In this document: one piece after another, positions 62,971-64,000 of the stretch
Numbering within the stretch: position 1 is the stretch's first letter
Layout: every line of letters begins with the position of its first letter
Origin: Paenibacillus sp. J23TS9
GTDB lineage: Bacteria; Bacillota; Bacilli; Paenibacillales; Paenibacillaceae
Direction of reading: 5' to 3'
Length of the DNA: 64,000 bases
Assembly: GCF_018403225.1 (NCBI RefSeq)
Contig: NZ_BOSG01000001.1
Coordinates: 2,604,001-2,668,000 of the forward strand
Notes under the pieces: generated by a model
Database searches by the model: none
Told to the model about the DNA's origin: nothing
The model's input: the letters and a program-made list of their open reading frames with translations, nothing else
Program-made: the position numbers and the translations under genes

Positions 62971-63894
62971 TTAGAAGCTTTCGGAAAGACTCTCCAGTGT
63001 ATTCACATTGATGAGCTTTACGGTCTTATCCATTTTTTTGATCAAGCCGGTCAAGACGTTACCCGGACCAATCTCAACAAATGTGTCGACACCTTCTGCG
63101 ATCAGATAAGCAACCGTGTCCTCCCAAAGTACAGGAGAATAAACCTGCTCCACCAGAAGTCCGCGGATATTCTCAGCGCTTTCTGCAGGGCGGGCGGTGA
63201 CATTGGCCACAACCGGGATCGAAGGCTCCTGAAAAGATACGGCACCCAGCTTGTCCGCCAGCCGCTGCGCGGCTTCTTTCATCAGGGATGAGTGAAAAGG
63301 TCCGCTGACCTCAAGCGGAATCGCTCTTTTGCCGCCCGCTTCTTTGACGCGCTCGCCTGCGGCGGCAACGCCTTCCTTGGAGCCGGAAACCACAATCTGC
63401 CCAGGGCAGTTGATGTTGGCCAATTCAACCAGCTGTCCGTTCTCGGTAATGCTGCGGCAGAGTTCCTTAAGCGCTGCACGGTCTGCACCCAGCACCGCAG
63501 CCATGGCTCCCTGTCCCCCAGGAACGGCAGCTTCCATGTATTCACCCCGTGCACGCACGATTGCTACCGCATCCTCAAAGCTGAGAACATCCGAAGCAAC
63601 CAGAGCGCTGTATTCGCCCAGACTGTGGCCAGCCACATAATCCGGGGTAATGCCTTTCTCACGGAGAGCCGCGAGTGCAGCAGTGCTTGCAGTAAGCAGA
63701 GCAGGCTGCGTATTGTAAGTTTTCTTCAACTCGCTGTCAGGTCCTTCAAACATCAGTGAAGACAGTGAGAATCCCAGCGCGTTGTCCGCGCGGTCTATGA
63801 TATCACGTGAGGCAGGAACCGCCTCATAAAAATCTTTCCCCATTCCTACAGATTGGGCTCCCTGCCCGGGAAATACAAATGCCGTTTTACCCAT
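62971..63894 (-). CDS. fabD: Malonyl-CoA:ACP transacylase FabD
   Basis: FabD loads malonate onto ACP. From the ATG at 63894 (GAGGAG seven bases upstream) it has 307 residues. The N terminus is GKTAFVFPGQGAQSVGMGKD, the active serine is in VAGHSLGEYSALVASD near residue 88, and the catalytic histidine is in VSGPFHSSLMKEAAQ. The frame extends to 63924 without an SD. Confidence 0.97.
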   Translation of the reverse strand: MGKTAFVFPGQGAQSVGMGKDFYEAVPASRDIIDRADNALGFSLSSLMFEGPDSELKKTYNTQPALLTASTAALAALREKGITPDYVAGHSLGEYSALVASDVLSFEDAVAIVRARGEYMEAAVPGGQGAMAAVLGADRAALKELCRSITENGQLVELANINCPGQIVVSGSKEGVAAAGERVKEAGGKRAIPLEVSGPFHSSLMKEAAQRLADKLGAVSFQEPSIPVVANVTARPAESAENIRGLLVEQVYSPVLWEDTVAYLIAEGVDTFVEIGPGNVLTGLIKKMDKTVKLINVNTLESLSESF

Positions 63895-63939
63895 TTTCCG
63901 GCTCCTCTCATTGCCATGATTCAAAGGAATATATAATGA

Positions 63940-64000
63940 TTACCAGATTAGTACGGATGCTCCCCAGGTCAGGCCTCCGCCGAAGCCGACCATTAGCACA
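63940..64000 (-). CDS. fabH: Beta-ketoacyl-ACP synthase III, C-terminal end
   Basis: The last 19 codons and stop (TAA at 63940-63942) of a minus-strand gene are present and read VLMVGFGGGLTWGASVLIW. This GFGGGLTWG ending is characteristic of FabH, which starts fatty-acid synthesis from acetyl-CoA or branched acyl-CoA. The rest lies beyond the window. Its place before fabD is the usual order. Confidence 0.93.
   Translation of the reverse strand, partial: VLMVGFGGGLTWGASVLIW

Noticed and set aside
1..64000. tRNA, rRNA, CRISPR, insertion sequence or prophage genes
   Set aside because: No matching repeats, transposase motifs, integrase genes or tRNA-like folds were seen in the window.

Overview
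The window is chromosomal DNA from a motile, Gram-positive, low-to-moderate-GC endospore-former-type Bacillota, most likely Paenibacillus or a close relative. That call rests on a Bacillus-type fla/che operon (flgB to flhG, with FliY rather than FliN, FlbD/SwrD and a MotE-family protein) linked to hslVU-trmFO-topA-dprA-sucCD and to the rplS/ffh/ftsY/smc/fab block, together with frequent TTG and GTG starts behind strong Shine-Dalgarno (SD) sequences. I see no tRNA, rRNA, insertion sequence, prophage or CRISPR array. Species is not determined.

Region 1 (1-21490, all minus strand) is one long flagellar operon. In transcription order it runs flgB, flgC, fliE, fliF, fliG, fliH, fliI, fliJ, a MotE-like gene, fliK, flgD, a TIGR02530-type gene, flgE/flgG, flbD, fliL, fliM, fliY, cheY, fliO, fliP, fliQ, fliR, flhB, flhA, flhF and flhG (cut by the window edge). 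Genes overlap or sit a few bases apart. It encodes the rod, MS-ring, C-ring switch, export gate, export ATPase, hook and the positioning GTPases.

Region 2 (21491-31661) holds a 527-base non-coding gap with two terminators and an unidentified structured element, then hslU-hslV-trmFO-topA-dprA, sucD-sucC and an OhrR-like MarR regulator. The codV and codY genes that flank hslVU in Bacillus subtilis are not present.

Region 3 (31662-41930) has comM on the plus strand with its own promoter. The minus strand then carries an alpha/beta hydrolase, yraN, a stand-alone FlhB C-terminal-domain protein paired with a FliK-like protein, rnhB, a polysaccharide deacetylase, rbgA, lepB and rplS.

Region 4 (42160-47022) is an accessory block between rplS and trmD, which are neighbours in B. 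subtilis. It has an MFS transporter and a winged-helix regulator (plus strand), and a small protein, a double GNAT acetyltransferase and an M20 dipeptidase (minus strand). Region 5 (47073-50950) is trmD-rimM, then khpA-rpsP-ffh-ylxM behind a near-consensus promoter. Region 6 (51029-54760) is a second accessory block, splitting ylxM from ftsY: TrhA/hemolysin III, then a plus-strand cassette of a glycosyltransferase, a polysaccharide pyruvyl transferase-like protein and two small Sm-like proteins. Region 7 (54876-64000) is ftsY, smc, rnc, fabF, acpP, fabG, fabD and the end of fabH: signal-recognition targeting, chromosome organisation, RNase III and type II fatty-acid synthesis.

The least explained items are the structured gap ahead of the fla/che operon, the orphan FliK-like/FlhB-CTD pair and the glycosyltransferase/Sm-like cassette.
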